This document shows positions 9,518 through 18,753 of a stretch of DNA of 64,000 nucleotides, one piece after another. The position numbers and the translations under genes are program-made. Where the stretch lies: positions 2,418,001 to 2,482,000 of the forward strand of contig NZ_CP155073.1 in the NCBI RefSeq assembly GCF_039621805.1, in the 5' to 3' direction. The notes below the pieces were generated by a model. That model was not told the origin of the DNA and did no database searches. It worked only from the letters and a program-made list of their open reading frames with translations. Positions within the stretch are counted from its first letter, which is position 1, and every line of letters begins with the position of its first letter. This DNA is from Paraburkholderia sp. PREW-6R. GTDB taxonomy: Bacteria; Pseudomonadota; Gammaproteobacteria; Burkholderiales; Burkholderiaceae.

Positions 9518-10825
9518 ATGACCACGCTTAACGAATTTTCCCGCTGCGTCTCGCAGTACGACCCACACGCGCTACCCGTTTCGGCCGCTCAGGCGATTGT
9601 TCGCCAGTGGGCTGCGCCGGTCACGGCCGTCGAGCGCGTCGCGCTACGCGATGCGCTCGACCGCGTGCTTGCCGCCGACATCGTTTCGCCGATCAACGTC
9701 CCTTCGCACGACAATTCGGCCATGGACGGCTACGCGTTCAAACGCGAAGTGCTGACAGAATCGGGCAACGCGTCCACGGTGGAGTTGAGCATAGTCGGCA
9801 AGGCGCTGGCCGGGCATCCGTACACCGGGCAGGTCGACGCTACGCAATGTGTGCGCGTCATGACCGGTGCGTGCATGCCTTTGCATTGCGACACCGTCGT
9901 GCCGCAGGAACTGGCCGAGCGCCACGCCGATTCCACGACCATCCGCTTTGCCGCCAACGCCGTCGCGCCCGGCGCGAACCGCCGGCTGGCGGGCGAAGAT
10001 CTCGCCTGCGGACAGGTCGCGCTGCGTGCCGGCCGAATCGTGCGCGCGTCGGACCTTGGCTTGCTGGCGTCGCTCGGCATCGGCGAGGTCAGTGTGCGAC
10101 GCCGCTTGCGCGTCGCCTTCTTTTCCACCGGCGATGAGCTGCGCTCACTCGGCGAGCCGCTCGAACCCGGCTGCGTGTACGACAGCAATCGCTACACGCT
10201 GTTTGCAATGCTGCGGCGGCTGAACGTCGACGCGCTCGACCTCGGCGTGGTGCGCGACGAGCCCGCCGCGCTCGAAGCGGCATTGCGCAGCGCCGCAGCC
10301 AGCGCCGACGTGGTGCTGACTTCGGGCGGCGTATCGGTCGGCGAGGCGGATTTCACCAAACAGTTGTTGCAGACGTTCGGCGACGTCGCCTTCTGGAGTC
10401 TCGCGATGCGCCCCGGCCGGCCGCTGGCGTTTGGCCGCGTATGGTCCGGCGAGCGGCCGGGTCTCGGCTCGCCCGCACTGTTTTTCGGCTTGCCGGGCAA
10501 TCCGGTCGCCGTGATGGTGACGTTCTATCAACTGGTGCGCGAAGCGCTGCTGCTGATGTCCGGTGCGACATCTCAGCCGCTGCCGTTGATTCATGCGGCA
10601 AGCCGCCAGGCCATCCGCAAACGCGCCGGCCGCACGGAGTTCCAGCGCGGCGTAGCCACCCAGGACGCGCAAGGGCAGTGGCATGTTGCGCCGACCGGCT
10701 CGCAAAGCTCAGGCGTGCTGAGTTCGATGAGCGAAGCCAATTGCTTTATCGTGCTCGGGCATGACCAAGGCGAAATCGACGAAGGAGAACGCGTCGATAT
10801 CATGCTGTTCGACAGCATCATCTGA
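9518..10825 (+). CDS. moeA: Molybdopterin molybdenumtransferase MoeA
   Basis: A 435-residue enzyme that inserts molybdate into adenylylated molybdopterin. Domains III/I/II of MoeA precede the MoaB/Mog-like domain. DNSAMDGYAF near residue 68, the motif TSGGVSVGEADF in the MoCF domain, and PGNPVAVMVTF before the C-terminal beta barrel are all typical. I prefer the ATG at 9518 (MTTLNEF); a GTG at 9464 would add 18 residues without an obvious ribosome binding site. It follows moaA and mobA. Its partner MogA is encoded separately at 46157-46810. Confidence 0.94.
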   Translation: MTTLNEFSRCVSQYDPHALPVSAAQAIVRQWAAPVTAVERVALRDALDRVLAADIVSPINVPSHDNSAMDGYAFKREVLTESGNASTVELSIVGKALAGHPYTGQVDATQCVRVMTGACMPLHCDTVVPQELAERHADSTTIRFAANAVAPGANRRLAGEDLACGQVALRAGRIVRASDLGLLASLGIGEVSVRRRLRVAFFSTGDELRSLGEPLEPGCVYDSNRYTLFAMLRRLNVDALDLGVVRDEPAALEAALRSAAASADVVLTSGGVSVGEADFTKQLLQTFGDVAFWSLAMRPGRPLAFGRVWSGERPGLGSPALFFGLPGNPVAVMVTFYQLVREALLLMSGATSQPLPLIHAASRQAIRKRAGRTEFQRGVATQDAQGQWHVAPTGSQSSGVLSSMSEANCFIVLGHDQGEIDEGERVDIMLFDSII

Positions 10826-10902
10826 AACCGGCGCAGCCCGCGCCTTTGCTGCCGGTGACTACCGCTTTACCCATTACTACTACGACTCACGGGTTTGACT
10901 AC

Positions 10903-11178
10903 ATGAAAAAACAGATTTCGTTCATTGCACCGGGACAGACGGCCAAAGCACTGATCCTCGTGTATCTGACGTTCTCGGTGCCAATCGTGTTGCTGGGTGT
11001 GCTGGTCGCCTTCATTCGCTATGGTTCGGTCGAATTGAGCACGGTGTTCAGCGCGCTGCTGCTGAATGCAATTCTGGGCTTCATCCTGTTGTGGATCGCG
11101 TGTCACGCATACAACTGGGTTGCTTCGCGATTCGGCGGCATTGAAATCCAGTTGTCCGACGCGCCGGAGGAAGCCTGA
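10903..11178 (+). CDS. Small two-helix inner-membrane protein
   Basis: A 91-residue protein with two predicted transmembrane helices (about residues 15-38 and 46-68) and a short acidic C-terminus ending in SDAPEEA. I do not recognise a named family. The start MKKQISF is preferred to a Met 19 codons upstream because a charged MKK start before the first helix fits a membrane protein. Its stop overlaps the start of the next gene, a GNAT acetyltransferase, as TGATG. It may be co-transcribed with the moeA group. Function unknown. Confidence 0.7.
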   Translation: MKKQISFIAPGQTAKALILVYLTFSVPIVLLGVLVAFIRYGSVELSTVFSALLLNAILGFILLWIACHAYNWVASRFGGIEIQLSDAPEEA

Positions 11179-11666
11179 TGTCCGCCGTGATCCGCGCCGC
11201 CACGCCCGCTGACGTCGGCGCCATCTTTGCGCTGATTTACGAGCTTGCAGAGTTCGAAAAGCTCACGCATGTTTTCGTCGCCACGCAAGAAGGTCTCGGC
11301 GACGCATTGTTCGGCGCGCGTCCTTCGATTGAAGCCCTCGTCGCGCAGAACAACGGACTCATCGTCGGGTACGCGTTGTTCTTTCACAATTATTCGAGCT
11401 TTGTCGGCAAGCGCGGCTTATACCTCGAAGACGTGTACGTTCAACCGGCACAACGCGGCAGCGGTCTAGGCACCGCGCTGTTGCAGCGTCTTGCGGCGCT
11501 CGCGGTGGAACGGCAATGCGGCCGCTTCGAATGGACCGTGCTGGACTGGAACAGGACGGCCATCAGCTTCTACGAGAAGATGGGCGCGACCGTGTTGCCG
11601 GACTGGCGCGTGGTGCGTTTGTCGGGAGAACCCCTCGAACGGCTGGCAGCCACTGCGAAGCACTGA
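11178..11666 (+). CDS. GNAT family N-acetyltransferase
   Basis: A 162-residue acetyl-CoA-dependent acyltransferase. The acetyl-CoA-binding motif A is LEDVYVQPAQRGSGLGTALL, with the Q/R-x-x-G-x-G core at about residues 95-101. A following conserved section contains VLDWNRTAISFYEKMGA, typical of the spermidine/spermine acetyltransferase (SAT-like) branch of GNAT proteins. A polyamine or small amine is a possible substrate, but this is inference. It is translationally coupled to the preceding membrane protein. The stop codon lies in the first unit of a 7-bp tandem repeat. Confidence 0.87.
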   Translation: MSAVIRAATPADVGAIFALIYELAEFEKLTHVFVATQEGLGDALFGARPSIEALVAQNNGLIVGYALFFHNYSSFVGKRGLYLEDVYVQPAQRGSGLGTALLQRLAALAVERQCGRFEWTVLDWNRTAISFYEKMGATVLPDWRVVRLSGEPLERLAATAKH

Positions 11667-11706
11667 GCACTGAGCACTGAAACGCTGAAACGCTGAAACG
11701 CGAGGG
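11657..11706. repeat. Short tandem repeats (GCACTGA)3 and (AACGCTGA)
   Basis: Three copies of GCACTGA are followed by two to three copies of AACGCTGA. The GNAT stop codon (TGA, 11664-11666) is inside the first copy. The rest lies in the gap between convergent GNAT and rmuC genes. Confidence 0.8.
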
Positions 11707-11787
11707 CACTGAAGCACGCAGGCGCTCAACCCACACGCCAACTCTACGGGCGCCGCTTCGAGTCACGCGCTGCACGTCATTCCACGA

Positions 11788-13236
11788 TCAAGTCTCGTCG
11801 GGCTCCACGCCCGCAAGCGCGTCGCCGAGCAATCCGCTCGCTTCGTCACCCGGCAAAGCTTCGACGTCGCGCAGTCTGCGGTTCATTACGCGTGTGCGTG
11901 TTTCCGCGGCTTCAATCGAACGGGTCACGGTTTCGAGCTGTGCCTTGGTCTTCGCGAGCACGTCGCCGAACTTGCCGAACTCGGTTTTGACCGCGCCGAG
12001 CACCTGCCACACTTCGCTCGAACGCTTCTCGATAGCGAGCGTGCGGAAACCCATTTGCAGACTATTGAGCAAGGCCGTCAACGTGGTGGGACCGGCAATC
12101 GTCACGCGATAGTCGCGCTGCAGCAGATCCGTCAAACCGGGACGCCGCAGCACTTCGGCATATAGACCTTCGGTGGGCAAAAACAGCAGCGCGAAGTCGG
12201 TGGTATGCGGCGGCGACACATACTTCTCGGCAATAGTGCGCGCCTCGGCGCGAATACGCGCTTCGAGCGCGCGCGACGCCTCTTCCACCGCAACCGGATC
12301 GGCGCGTTCCTGCGCGTCGATCAACCGCTCGTAATCTTCACGCGGAAATTTCGCGTCGACGGGAAGCCAAACGGGCGTGGCGGCGCTCCCCTGCTCGGCT
12401 CGCCCCGGCAGTCTGATCGCGAACTCGACGCGCTCGGCGCTCTTCGGCACCGTCGCCACGTTCTTCGCGTACTGATCCGCAGTCAGTATCTGTTCGAGCA
12501 GCGCTTCGAGTTGCACTTCGCCCCACGTGCCGCGCGTCTTCACGTTGGTCAAAACCTTTTTCAGATCGCCGACACCCGCCGCCAATGTCTGCATTTCGCC
12601 GAGTCCCCGGTGCACCTGTTCGAGCCGGTCGGACACGAGCTTGAACGACTCGCCAAGCCGCTGTTCGAGCGTGGCATGCAGCTTCTCGTCGACCGTACGA
12701 CGCATTTCCTCGAGTTTGGTCGAGTTATTCGCCTCGATGTCCTTCAGACGTTGCTCGATGGTTGCGCGCACTTCGGCAAAGCGGCGATCGTTCGCCTCCG
12801 TAAGCTGACCGAGTTGCAGCGTGAGCGTGTCGCCGAAATGCCTGAGCGAGCGGCCCTGTTCATCGCGCGCCTGCAGCGCCTGCGCGTGCAGGCTATCGCG
12901 TACCGCGTCGAGTTGCTGCGCGAAAGCGTCGATCTTGCCGTTCTGCACCGTGGTCATGCTGGTGAACTGCGCGGCGAGCGTCTGCTGAAAATGCGCAAAA
13001 CCGCCGCTCTGCTCGCTGCGCGACACGCGCGCCGTCTCCGCAATGTCATTGCGCAGTTGCCGCTCGAGCCGCTCGTGAGCATGCAATTGCGCATCCGTCG
13101 CCGAGTCGAGACGTTCCGCGAGTAGTTCGAATGGCTCGTGCTCTTCAGCGCGACTATGGCCGCGCATCAGCAGCGCCAGCGTAATAGCCAGAGCAACCGC
13201 CAGCACCGCGACGGCCGCCGCCAGAATCATCGTCAT
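11788..13236 (-). CDS. rmuC: DNA recombination protein RmuC
   Basis: A 482-residue membrane-anchored protein. RmuC limits inversions at short inverted repeats in E. coli, and the C-terminal part has a predicted restriction-endonuclease-like fold. An N-terminal hydrophobic helix is at residues 3-24. A long coiled coil follows (about 35-210, many Glu/Gln/Arg/Leu). The conserved RmuC domain then has GTWGEVQLEALLEQ and LPVDAKFPREDYERL, and FLPTEGLYAEVLRRPGL further on. The start overlaps the stop of the 2-hydroxyacid dehydrogenase gene by 4 bases, so the two are probably co-transcribed although functionally unrelated. Confidence 0.93.
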   Translation of the reverse strand: MTMILAAAVAVLAVALAITLALLMRGHSRAEEHEPFELLAERLDSATDAQLHAHERLERQLRNDIAETARVSRSEQSGGFAHFQQTLAAQFTSMTTVQNGKIDAFAQQLDAVRDSLHAQALQARDEQGRSLRHFGDTLTLQLGQLTEANDRRFAEVRATIEQRLKDIEANNSTKLEEMRRTVDEKLHATLEQRLGESFKLVSDRLEQVHRGLGEMQTLAAGVGDLKKVLTNVKTRGTWGEVQLEALLEQILTADQYAKNVATVPKSAERVEFAIRLPGRAEQGSAATPVWLPVDAKFPREDYERLIDAQERADPVAVEEASRALEARIRAEARTIAEKYVSPPHTTDFALLFLPTEGLYAEVLRRPGLTDLLQRDYRVTIAGPTTLTALLNSLQMGFRTLAIEKRSSEVWQVLGAVKTEFGKFGDVLAKTKAQLETVTRSIEAAETRTRVMNRRLRDVEALPGDEASGLLGDALAGVEPDET

Positions 13237-14222
13237 GTACGTGCCTTGCCGATGACGTCCGGATTGATCGGGTTCGGCGGCCGTCCCGCGCGCAGACCCT
13301 CGCCCAGACCCGCGATCAGGTTGTCCGCGGCGAGATTGGCCATTGCGCGACGCGTGGCTTCGGTCGCGCTGGCAATGTGCGGCGTCAGCACGACATTCGG
13401 CACGGTCAGGAAATCGCGGTTGAAATCCGGCTCGCCTTCGAACACGTCCAGCCCGGCCGCGGCAATCTGCTTCGAGCGAAGCGCCTCGATCAGCGCGGTA
13501 TCGTCGACAATGCCGCCGCGCGCTATGTTGGTCAGGGTGGCCGTAGGCTTCATCAGTGCAAGTTCGGCCGCGCCGATCGTGTGATGGTTCTCTTTCGTGT
13601 ACGGCAACACCAGCACGACGTGATCGGCGCGGCGCAACAGGTCCTGCTTCGACACATACTCCGCGTTCAGCTCGGCTTCGATCTCCGGCGCGACGCGCGA
13701 GCGGTTGTGATAGATCACCTGCATGTTAAAGCCCTTTGCGCGGCGCGCCAGCGCCTGACCGATACGGCCCATGCCGATCACGCCGAGCGTCGAGCCATAC
13801 AGGTCGCCGCCGAGGAAACCGTCATACGACCATTTCTGCCAATGCCCCGCGCGCAACCAGTGCTCCGATTCGGCAAGCCGGCGCGCGGCCGCCATCATCA
13901 GCGCCCAGCCGAAATCCGCTGTGGTTTCGTTCAGCACGTCCGGCGTATTGGTGCCGAGCACATTGGCGGCGTTGAACGCGGCCATGTCGAAATTGTTGTA
14001 GCCGACGGCCATGTTCGACACCACCCGCAAGCGCGGCGCGGCAGCGAATATCGCTGCGTTGATTGGCTCGCCGGCGGTGAGCGCGCCGTCTTTATCCGCG
14101 AGACGGCGGGTGAGTTCGTCGACGGGCAGAATGTCGCCTTCGTTCGCGTCGACGTCGAAATACTGTCTGAGCCGTTCGATCACATCGGGAAAGATCGGAC
14201 GGGCGACGAGGATCTTCTGCAT
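13233..14222 (-). CDS. D-2-hydroxyacid dehydrogenase (GhrB-like)
   Basis: A 329-residue NAD(P)H-dependent oxidoreductase of the D-isomer-specific family. The Rossmann motif is LGVIGMGRIGQALARR. The catalytic Arg is in NIARGGIVDD, the Glu in DVFEGEPD, and the His in LTPHIASAT. Best fit is glyoxylate/hydroxypyruvate/2-ketogluconate reductase (GhrB type), reducing 2-oxoacids to D-2-hydroxyacids. The precise substrate cannot be settled by eye. It precedes rmuC with a 4-base overlap and follows the antiporter-like gene with a short gap. Confidence 0.9.
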   Translation of the reverse strand: MQKILVARPIFPDVIERLRQYFDVDANEGDILPVDELTRRLADKDGALTAGEPINAAIFAAAPRLRVVSNMAVGYNNFDMAAFNAANVLGTNTPDVLNETTADFGWALMMAAARRLAESEHWLRAGHWQKWSYDGFLGGDLYGSTLGVIGMGRIGQALARRAKGFNMQVIYHNRSRVAPEIEAELNAEYVSKQDLLRRADHVVLVLPYTKENHHTIGAAELALMKPTATLTNIARGGIVDDTALIEALRSKQIAAAGLDVFEGEPDFNRDFLTVPNVVLTPHIASATEATRRAMANLAADNLIAGLGEGLRAGRPPNPINPDVIGKART

Positions 14223-14277
14223 TGCAATTCTCCGAATAGCGCGTCGGGCCAGATAGCCTGGACGTCAGTTGTCAGTA

Positions 14278-15708
14278 TCAAAAAAACAGCCAGCCGGTGA
14301 CGACGAAAAGCGGCAACAGAACCGCACTGGACCAGCCGAGATAAGCGAAAAAGCTCGGCATGCGAACGCCGCGCGACTCCGCAATTGCCTTCACCATGAA
14401 GTTCGGCGCGTTGCCGATATACGAGTTGGCGCCCATGAACACCGCGCCGGCGGAGATCGCGGCAAGCGTCGTGGCGCCGGTGGTCATGAGCTTTTGCGCT
14501 TCGCCGCCAGCAAGGTTGAAGAACACCAGATACGTTGGCGCGTTGTCGAGGAAAGACGATAGCAAGCCTGTCGCCCAGAAATACATTGCATCATGCGGCT
14601 CGCCCGACGGCGTGTTGACCAGATGGACGATACCCGCAAACGCGCCCCCTTCACCGGCACGCAAAATCACGATCACGGGTGCGATCGTCACGAAGATGCC
14701 GGCGAACAGTTTGGCGACCTCCTCGATCGGCGCCCAGTTGAAGTCGTTGCCCGCGCGCGCCGCGCGCGGCGTCAGCACGAGCGAGAGCAAGGTGACCGCG
14801 ATCAGCGCGACGTCGCGCACGACGTTTTGCAACGCCACGTGGGTGCCGAACACGTCGAACTCGACGCCCGGCTTCCACAGGCCGCTCATCAGCACCAGCG
14901 CGATCACGGCGGCGAGCAGCACGAAATTGACCGTGCCGTCGATTCCGAACGATGCCGAATCCGGCGTGGATTCGACAAAGCGCGACCGCGCTTCTTCCCG
15001 CCGATAGAAGTAGTACGAATCCAGCGCATAAAAACCGCCGAGCAGTACGACGCAGACGAACAGCATCGGCAGTGCAAGATGAACGGTAGTCCAGAAGAAG
15101 CTCACGCCTTGCAGGAAGCCGAGAAAAAGCGGCGGGTCGCCAAGCGGTGACAGCGAGCCGCCCGCATTGGCGACCAGAAAGATAAAGAACACCACCACAT
15201 GCACGACGTGCTGGCGATTGCCGTTTGCACGCAGCAGCGGGCGGATCAGCAGCATCGCGGCGCCGGTCGTGCCCATGATGCTGGCGATCAACGTGCCCAG
15301 CGCGAGAATGCCGGTGTTCAGACGGGGCGTGCCTTGCAGATTGCCGCGCACGCAAATGCCGCCCGCGACGGTGTAAAGCGCGGTCAGCAGAACGATGAAC
15401 GGAACGTATTCTTCGAGCAGCGCATGCACGAGCGTGCCGAACGCGACATTTGCGCCAAAGAAGAATGCGAATGGCACGAGAAAGGCCAATGCCCACGCCG
15501 CCGCGACTTTGCCGAAATGGTGATGCCAGAACGCCGGCGCAATCAGCGGGAACACGGCGATTGAGAGCAGCACGCCCGCAAACGGCAGGCCCCATAGCGC
15601 TGACAGAGCCGCGCCGTCGGGTGTGGCGGCCGACGCGCATTGCGGCCAGCCCGTGAGTGTGAGAAAGAATGCGAGCATCGCGCCCGCAGGCACCGCGTGC
15701 CGTTTCAT
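14278..15708 (-). CDS. NhaD-type sodium:proton antiporter
   Basis: A 476-residue inner-membrane transporter of the ion-transporter superfamily. It starts with a signal-like hydrophobic helix (AGAMLAFFLTLTG) followed by about 12 further hydrophobic segments. Motifs shared with NhaD proteins include PLGDPPLFLGFLQGV in the middle and SSFLDNAPTYLVFFN and GANSYIGNAPNFMVKAIAE near the C-terminus. NhaD exchanges Na+ or Li+ for protons; other members of the superfamily move dicarboxylates or citrate, so the substrate is a family-level call. It is flanked by the dehydrogenase gene (55 bp) and the lutC-like gene, all on the minus strand. Confidence 0.88.
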   Translation of the reverse strand: MKRHAVPAGAMLAFFLTLTGWPQCASAATPDGAALSALWGLPFAGVLLSIAVFPLIAPAFWHHHFGKVAAAWALAFLVPFAFFFGANVAFGTLVHALLEEYVPFIVLLTALYTVAGGICVRGNLQGTPRLNTGILALGTLIASIMGTTGAAMLLIRPLLRANGNRQHVVHVVVFFIFLVANAGGSLSPLGDPPLFLGFLQGVSFFWTTVHLALPMLFVCVVLLGGFYALDSYYFYRREEARSRFVESTPDSASFGIDGTVNFVLLAAVIALVLMSGLWKPGVEFDVFGTHVALQNVVRDVALIAVTLLSLVLTPRAARAGNDFNWAPIEEVAKLFAGIFVTIAPVIVILRAGEGGAFAGIVHLVNTPSGEPHDAMYFWATGLLSSFLDNAPTYLVFFNLAGGEAQKLMTTGATTLAAISAGAVFMGANSYIGNAPNFMVKAIAESRGVRMPSFFAYLGWSSAVLLPLFVVTGWLFF

Positions 15709-15797
15709 ATTGGAATCCTATTGATGACGAACGGCCGTGCACGGCGTAAGACACGGCCCGCATGACGACGAATAACGTAAGGGAAGAAACGTTGCGC

Positions 15798-16460
15798 TCA
15801 CGCGCCACGCACGACGATCACATGCACGCGATACGGGCCATGCGCGCCGAGCACGATGGTCTGTTCGATATCGCCCGTGCGCGACGGTCCCGAAACGAAG
15901 TTGACCGCGCGCGGCAACTCGCCCCGCTCGCTGCGAATGAGGGCGAATGCGTCTTCGTGTCCCGCGACGATGCGAGACGCCGGCACGATCGCAATATGGG
16001 TTTCCGGAAGCAGTCCAGCCGACGCATACGTTTCGGGCCCGGACAGCAGCACGAGCGTGCCCGTCTCGGCGGTCGCGCAGAAGCAGCCGGTGAGACCGAC
16101 CACGTCGCCATCTTTTGGCTTGCGGAATTCGACCGTGAGGCCGGCTTCCGCCCACGACAGATCCTGCAGTGTTTGCCACGCGATCGCCTGAAGCGGCAAG
16201 CCATGCTGAGTGAGATAGCGATGCGCGGCGGCCGGCGCCTCGCCGAGCGATTCGACGGTGTCGACCGTGGTCGCCATTTTCTGCGCTTCCTCGATGAAGC
16301 GCGCGGTGAGATCGGCCGGCATCTCGGGACGCGGCCCTGGCGGGTGACGCGCCAGGTAGTCCGCCGCGGCCTCGCGTTCCGAAGCGGATGGCTCGGGCTC
16401 GCGACCTTGCGCCGCGCGGATGCGCGCCAGGATGTTGCGGCGGGCAAGCGATGTGTCCAT
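15798..16460 (-). CDS. LutC/YkgG family protein (LUD domain)
   Basis: A 220-residue protein of the LUD (lactate utilisation) domain family. In LutABC systems, LutC works with two iron-sulfur proteins to oxidise L-lactate to pyruvate. Family features include the N-terminal RRNILARIRAAQGR, the central VVGLTGCFCATAETGTLVLLSGPETYASAGLLPETHIAIV, here given only as landmarks around residues 125-165, and the ending PSRTGDIEQTIVLGAHGP. No lutA or lutB lies in this window, so its partners must be elsewhere or it works alone. A TATAAT hexamer is seen 42 bases upstream at 16502-16507 (minus). Confidence 0.85.
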   Translation of the reverse strand: MDTSLARRNILARIRAAQGREPEPSASEREAAADYLARHPPGPRPEMPADLTARFIEEAQKMATTVDTVESLGEAPAAAHRYLTQHGLPLQAIAWQTLQDLSWAEAGLTVEFRKPKDGDVVGLTGCFCATAETGTLVLLSGPETYASAGLLPETHIAIVPASRIVAGHEDAFALIRSERGELPRAVNFVSGPSRTGDIEQTIVLGAHGPYRVHVIVVRGA

Positions 16461-16598
16461 GTGCGAAATCCTCGTGTCGACAGCCGTGCGATATGTCGAG
16501 AATTATACCGGCCACCTCCGCGGCGGACACCTTGGCCGAACGGCCAGCCTGCGTGGCGTCGCCTGAAGGTTCGCGCCGCGGGTCGTCTGACTTTTCCG

Positions 16599-17798
16599 CT
16601 ACTTTCCGCTACTCTCTTCTTCCGGCTGCGCGATGCCGAACACCTGGCGCAGATACGCGAGATACGCCTTGTCATCGCACATGTTCTTGCCCGGCGAGTC
16701 CGACAGCTTGGCCACCGGCTGGCCGTTGCAGCGAACCATCTTGATCACGATCTGCAGCGGGCTGTAGCCGAGGTCGTTCGTCAGATTGGTGCCCACGCCG
16801 AATGCGAGCTTGCAGCGTCCGCGGAAACGTTCGTAGAGTTGCAGCACCTTCGGGATGTCCAGCGCATCCGAGAACACGAGGATCTTGGTGCGAGGATCGC
16901 AACGGTTCGCTTCGTAGTGTTTGAGCAGCCGCTCGCCCCAGTCGAACGGATCGCCGGAATCGTGGCGCGCGCCGTCGAACAGCTTGCAGAAATACATATC
17001 GAAGTCGCGCAGAAACGCCTGCATGCCGTAGACGTCCGATAGCGCGATGCCCAGGTCGCCGCGATATTCTTTCGCCCACATTTCGAAGCCGAAAATCTGC
17101 GAGTCGCGCAGCCGCGGACCGAGCGCCTGGCACGCCTGCAGGTATTCATGCGCCATGGTGCCGAGCGGCGTGAGCCCGTGCTTCATCGCGTAGAACACGT
17201 TGCTCGTGCCGGCGAACTGTTCGCCCAGACCGTCTTTGAGCGTGAGGATCACTTCCTCGTGCCATTGCTTCGAAAAGCGGCGGCGCGTGCCGTAGTCGGC
17301 GATCTTGCAGTCGGCGAACTCGGGTCGCGCGCCGAGCAGCGTGATCTTCTCGACGAGGCGTCCGCGCCCTTCGCGATAGTCGGGCGTCTGCTGCGTGTTG
17401 CGGAAATACACCTCGTTGACGATGGCGAGCATCGGAATCTCGAACAGGATCGTGTGCAGCCACGGCCCTTTGATTTCGATGTCGACTTCGCCATTACCCT
17501 TGGGCGACGGCTCGATCGAAATGTATTTCTCGTTCAGATGAAAGAGCGCGAGGAACTCGATGAAGTCGCCCTTGATGAAGCGCATGCGGCGCAGGTAGTC
17601 GAGTTCTTCGTCGGTGAAGCGCAACTCGCACAGCTTGCGCACCTCGTCGCGAATCTCGGCGATGTACGGCACAAGGTCCACGTTCGGCGTGCGGCAGCGG
17701 AAGCGGTACTCCACGTTCGCCGCGGGAAAGTGATGCAACACCACTTGCATCATCGTGAACTTGTACAGATCGGTGTCGAGCAGCGAAGTAATAATCAT
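16599..17798 (-). CDS. pncB: Nicotinate phosphoribosyltransferase
   Basis: A 399-residue enzyme joining nicotinate with PRPP, using ATP, to give nicotinate mononucleotide in NAD salvage. The N-terminal [18 protein letters not shown] is the usual start of the family. [14 protein letters not shown] and [12 protein letters not shown] follow; the His of the latter corresponds, as I recall, to the one phosphorylated in the Salmonella enzyme. [16 protein letters not shown] and [13 protein letters not shown] form the PRPP-binding part. The length matches proteobacterial PncB (about 400). It is divergent from the ferredoxin gene. The last codons carry a short direct repeat that includes the stop. Confidence 0.95.
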   Translation of the reverse strand: MIITSLLDTDLYKFTMMQVVLHHFPAANVEYRFRCRTPNVDLVPYIAEIRDEVRKLCELRFTDEELDYLRRMRFIKGDFIEFLALFHLNEKYISIEPSPKGNGEVDIEIKGPWLHTILFEIPMLAIVNEVYFRNTQQTPDYREGRGRLVEKITLLGARPEFADCKIADYGTRRRFSKQWHEEVILTLKDGLGEQFAGTSNVFYAMKHGLTPLGTMAHEYLQACQALGPRLRDSQIFGFEMWAKEYRGDLGIALSDVYGMQAFLRDFDMYFCKLFDGARHDSGDPFDWGERLLKHYEANRCDPRTKILVFSDALDIPKVLQLYERFRGRCKLAFGVGTNLTNDLGYSPLQIVIKMVRCNGQPVAKLSDSPGKNMCDDKAYLAYLRQVFGIAQPEEESSGK

Positions 17799-18072
17799 GA
17801 TGGTGCGAACAGGACTGCGGAAAATGCGGAGGCCCGACAGGTAAGGCCCGACCCACCCCTACGCGAAAGCGCGCCCCGTGCGCGCCGGCTTGTCGCATGT
17901 TACCCGAATGCGTCCGAAGTCCGCGTGCCGCCGCCCCCGTCCAGCCCTATAAACTAATCACGAAAACATATAAGAGCGCCGCCGCGATGCGTCATGCGGC
18001 TCTTGACGTTGCGATACAATAGCGCTTTTGGCGTTTGCGCCTCCCCAGATACCGCATGCAGGAGCTGCCTGA

Positions 18073-18396
18073 ATGACTCACGTTGTGACCGAAAGCTGCA
18101 TCAAGTGCCGCTATACCGACTGTGTCGATGTGTGCCCGGTGGACTGCTTTCGCGAAGGTCCCAACTTCCTCGCGATCGACCCCGACGAATGCATCGACTG
18201 CGCAGTCTGCGTGGCCGAGTGCCCGGTGAACGCCATCTATGCCGAAGAAGACGTGCCGGGCGACCAGCAGAACTTCATCGAGCTGAATGCCGAACTCGCA
18301 AAGAACTGGCCGAGCATCACCAAGACCAAGGCACCGCTGCCGGAAGCCGACGAGTTCAAGGACGTGAAGGAAAAGCTGGCACTGCTCGCCCGCTGA
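18073..18396 (+). CDS. fdxA: 7Fe ferredoxin FdxA
   Basis: A 107-residue ferredoxin of the Azotobacter FdI / Pseudomonas type carrying one [3Fe-4S] and one [4Fe-4S] cluster. The cysteine pattern is [14 protein letters not shown] in the first half and [12 protein letters not shown] in the second. The tail after residue 60 is the usual helical extension of these proteins. It is a low-potential cytoplasmic electron carrier; the partner is not shown by the neighbourhood. A TACAAT hexamer at 18015-18020 is a likely -10 element. Confidence 0.95.
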   Translation: MTHVVTESCIKCRYTDCVDVCPVDCFREGPNFLAIDPDECIDCAVCVAECPVNAIYAEEDVPGDQQNFIELNAELAKNWPSITKTKAPLPEADEFKDVKEKLALLAR

Positions 18397-18475
18397 CCGT
18401 CCGGGGGTGACTGACAAGGCGCCGACGTGGTTGCGCGCTCTGCGGCTTCAGCGCTTTCGAGATGAGCGCGGGGTA

Positions 18476-18504
18476 TTGACAGCCTCCTAAGCTCCTCCTA
18501 CAAT
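18476..18504 (+). promoter_or_regulatory. Sigma-70 promoter of the tRNA-Asn genes
   Basis: A perfect -35 TTGACA (18476-18481) and TACAAT -10 (18499-18504) are separated by exactly 17 bp. Transcription would start near 18511, about 20 bases before the mature tRNA. A GC-rich discriminator follows, as expected of a stringently controlled stable-RNA promoter. Confidence 0.88.
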
Positions 18505-18531
18505 TCCGTCTCTCTGCTGTTGTTGTTCTGT

Positions 18532-18607
18532 TCCTCGATAGCTCAGTCGGTAGAGCGCCGGACTGTTAATCCGTAGGTCCCTGGTTCGAGCCCAGGTCGA
18601 GGAGCCA
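18532..18607 (+). tRNA. tRNA-Asn (GUU), copy 1
   Basis: A 76-nt tRNA. The acceptor stem TCCTCGA pairs with TCGAGGA, followed by G and the encoded CCA. The D arm contains AGCTCAGTCGGTAGAGC, the anticodon loop CTGTTAATC has anticodon GTT, and the T arm has GGTTCGAGCCC. It decodes AAC and AAU. Confidence 0.97.
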
Positions 18608-18616
18608 AGAATTGCA

Positions 18617-18646
18617 AAAGCCCGTTAACCAAGACGGGCTTTTTTA
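18617..18646 (+). terminator. Hairpin with T-run between the two tRNA-Asn genes
   Basis: AAAGCCCG...CGGGCTTTTTT forms a short hairpin followed by T6. It lies 10 bases after the first tRNA and 24 bases before the second, so the second copy needs read-through or its own promoter. Confidence 0.8.
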
Positions 18647-18669
18647 TGTAGACCATGTCGTACTGCTGT

Positions 18670-18745
18670 TCCTCGATAGCTCAGTCGGTAGAGCGCCGGA
18701 CTGTTAATCCGTAGGTCCCTGGTTCGAGCCCAGGTCGAGGAGCCA
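18670..18745 (+). tRNA. tRNA-Asn (GUU), copy 2
   Basis: All 76 bases match the first copy, including encoded CCA. The identity extends a few bases upstream (CTGT). No clear -35/-10 pair is visible between the intervening hairpin and this copy. Confidence 0.97.
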
Positions 18746-18753
18746 AAAATTTT

